NCBI GenBank assembly: GCA_037043455.1
Contig: JAWPHD010001270.1
Span: forward strand, 187,501-251,500
DNA length: 64,000 bases
From: Cyrtodaria siliqua
Taxonomy: Eukaryota; Mollusca; Bivalvia; Adapedonta; Hiatellidae
Reading direction: 5' to 3'
The notes beneath the pieces are model-generated. The model saw only the letters and a program-made list of their open reading frames with translations. It had not been told where the DNA came from and searched no databases. Every line of letters begins with the position of its first letter. The first letter of the stretch is position 1. Both the position numbers and the translations under genes were made by a program. Shown piece by piece: positions 63,026 to 64,000 of the stretch.

Positions 63026-63879
63026 AACATACTCATGATTGCAATGTTAGGCAATACACTAGTAATAGGCTACATTTCATAAATTCAAGTTGATGAAAAT
63101 TAAATCAAAATTCCCATTTAAACATTTCTTAAATTCATAGTGATTGGACATAAGCTATGTTAAGATAACATATGCATTTATAAGCAGTAAATTCCTTGCG
63201 ATTAATACTCGACAGTTAATTACAGCATTATTAAATTGCCTATAGTTTGTTCATCATTTAGACCACACAAGCGATCCCACCTATCTCAATACACTCTAAT
63301 CTCCAGTTGAAAAATATACAAAAACGTAATACTCGCATCTTTACTCACGCATATTTCGTATTCACCTACTACAACAGATACAAATTGGAAAGTTTTGGTC
63401 GATAGAAAACTTGAAGCACTCTTTGAGTTTCTGAAACATTAATGAAACGGTTTTGAGCACCGTAAATTGACGGGTAGCTATTTTATTACACTTCAATGCT
63501 GAACAGATAAACGGGGTGACAGACAGGCACGCGAGACGTATCATTACCCGCAATGAAAGTATTGTTAGAGAATTGCAGTTTTACTAAATTATTTATGTAT
63601 TTAGCTGCGGTTTCTCTTTTAAAGAGGTTTGCCTTTAACTCGTTTAATTATAGATTTATGCAGAGCAAATTAAAATCCGATTTAACGAGAATAACACAGC
63701 TTGAGTAGATTTATTTAAATATGAAAGATTAATCTAGAATCAGCAGAACGGAATTCAGTTTAAATCATTGCATGCTGTATGGCAACAACGTAGGTTATAT
63801 TTGTAGCAGCAATAGCTTTAAATATGCATACGTTCTGTAACAACTAATTAACCTGAATATCAGGATTTCAACTGAGTCT

Positions 63880-63898
63880 AAAAAAAAAAAAAAAAAAA
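63880..63898 (+). repeat. poly-A tract (A19)
   Basis: Nineteen consecutive A residues in islet intron 2; no retroposon body recognised upstream. Confidence 0.9.
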
Positions 63899-64000
63899 TA
63901 CAAATTAGAGTCCACGTCTCGACCTTTAAGTTTGCTAAACAAAATTTAACATGTGTGAAATCAAAATACTGTATATATGTTTTACATATCATTAGAACCT

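Larger units (their letters stand above)
62686..64000 (+). other. isl: islet intron 2, 5' part
   Basis: The sequence after the exon 2 donor is AT-rich and non-coding to the window edge. It holds a ~28 bp tandem repeat (62930-63025) and an A19 tract (63880-63898). No LIM2 exon is visible, so intron 2 is longer than 1.3 kb. Confidence 0.75.

Overview
This is a eukaryotic, AT-rich, gene-poor window, most likely from a bivalve or other mollusc. I base that on (1) the only recognisable coding exons, which encode the start of an Islet-type LIM-homeodomain protein split by a 5.8 kb intron with GT/AG borders, and (2) the repeats: tRNA-derived SINEs with a conserved body and tail, TTAA-flanked foldback elements, ~145 bp GGTCAAGGTCA repeats and many minisatellites. 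The species call is inference. There are no bacterial-style operons, rRNA genes, intact tRNA genes or CRISPR arrays, and I see no reverse transcriptase, transposase or integrase domain.

Layout. 1-4.7 kb: non-coding, with dispersed repeats and a 527 bp TTAA-flanked foldback element (1816-2342). 4.7-42.9 kb: a run of unrelated tandem arrays separated by short spacers. In order these have units of 45/40 bp (4714-8150), 20 bp (8706-8906), 15 bp (8960-13335), 29-30 bp (13341-14240), GAY triplets (14516-14723), 19-21 bp (18846-21160), 58 bp (21878-28765), ~145 bp (29160-30240), 36 bp (30255-32520), 49 bp (38128-38365) and 56 bp (39250-42945). They fill roughly two thirds of that interval. The spacers hold interspersed repeats, SINE pieces and hairpin-forming inverted repeats.

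43-56.3 kb: mostly unique AT-rich sequence with a SINE (44778-45180), several short inverted repeats, a nested inverted duplication with decayed coding remnants (50515-51360), a CpG-rich block (49690-50010) and octamer-containing sequence that could be regulatory. 56.3-64 kb: the islet promoter region, exon 1 (56623-56659 coding), intron 1 (56660-62495), exon 2 (62496-62685, LIM domain 1) and the start of intron 2. The gene continues beyond the right edge.

Most long open frames are artefacts of tandem repeats whose unit length, or most of their units, preserves frame. The biology worth following is the satellite cluster upstream of a developmental regulator, the foldback elements, and the possible cis-regulatory sequence in the 14 kb before the islet start codon.
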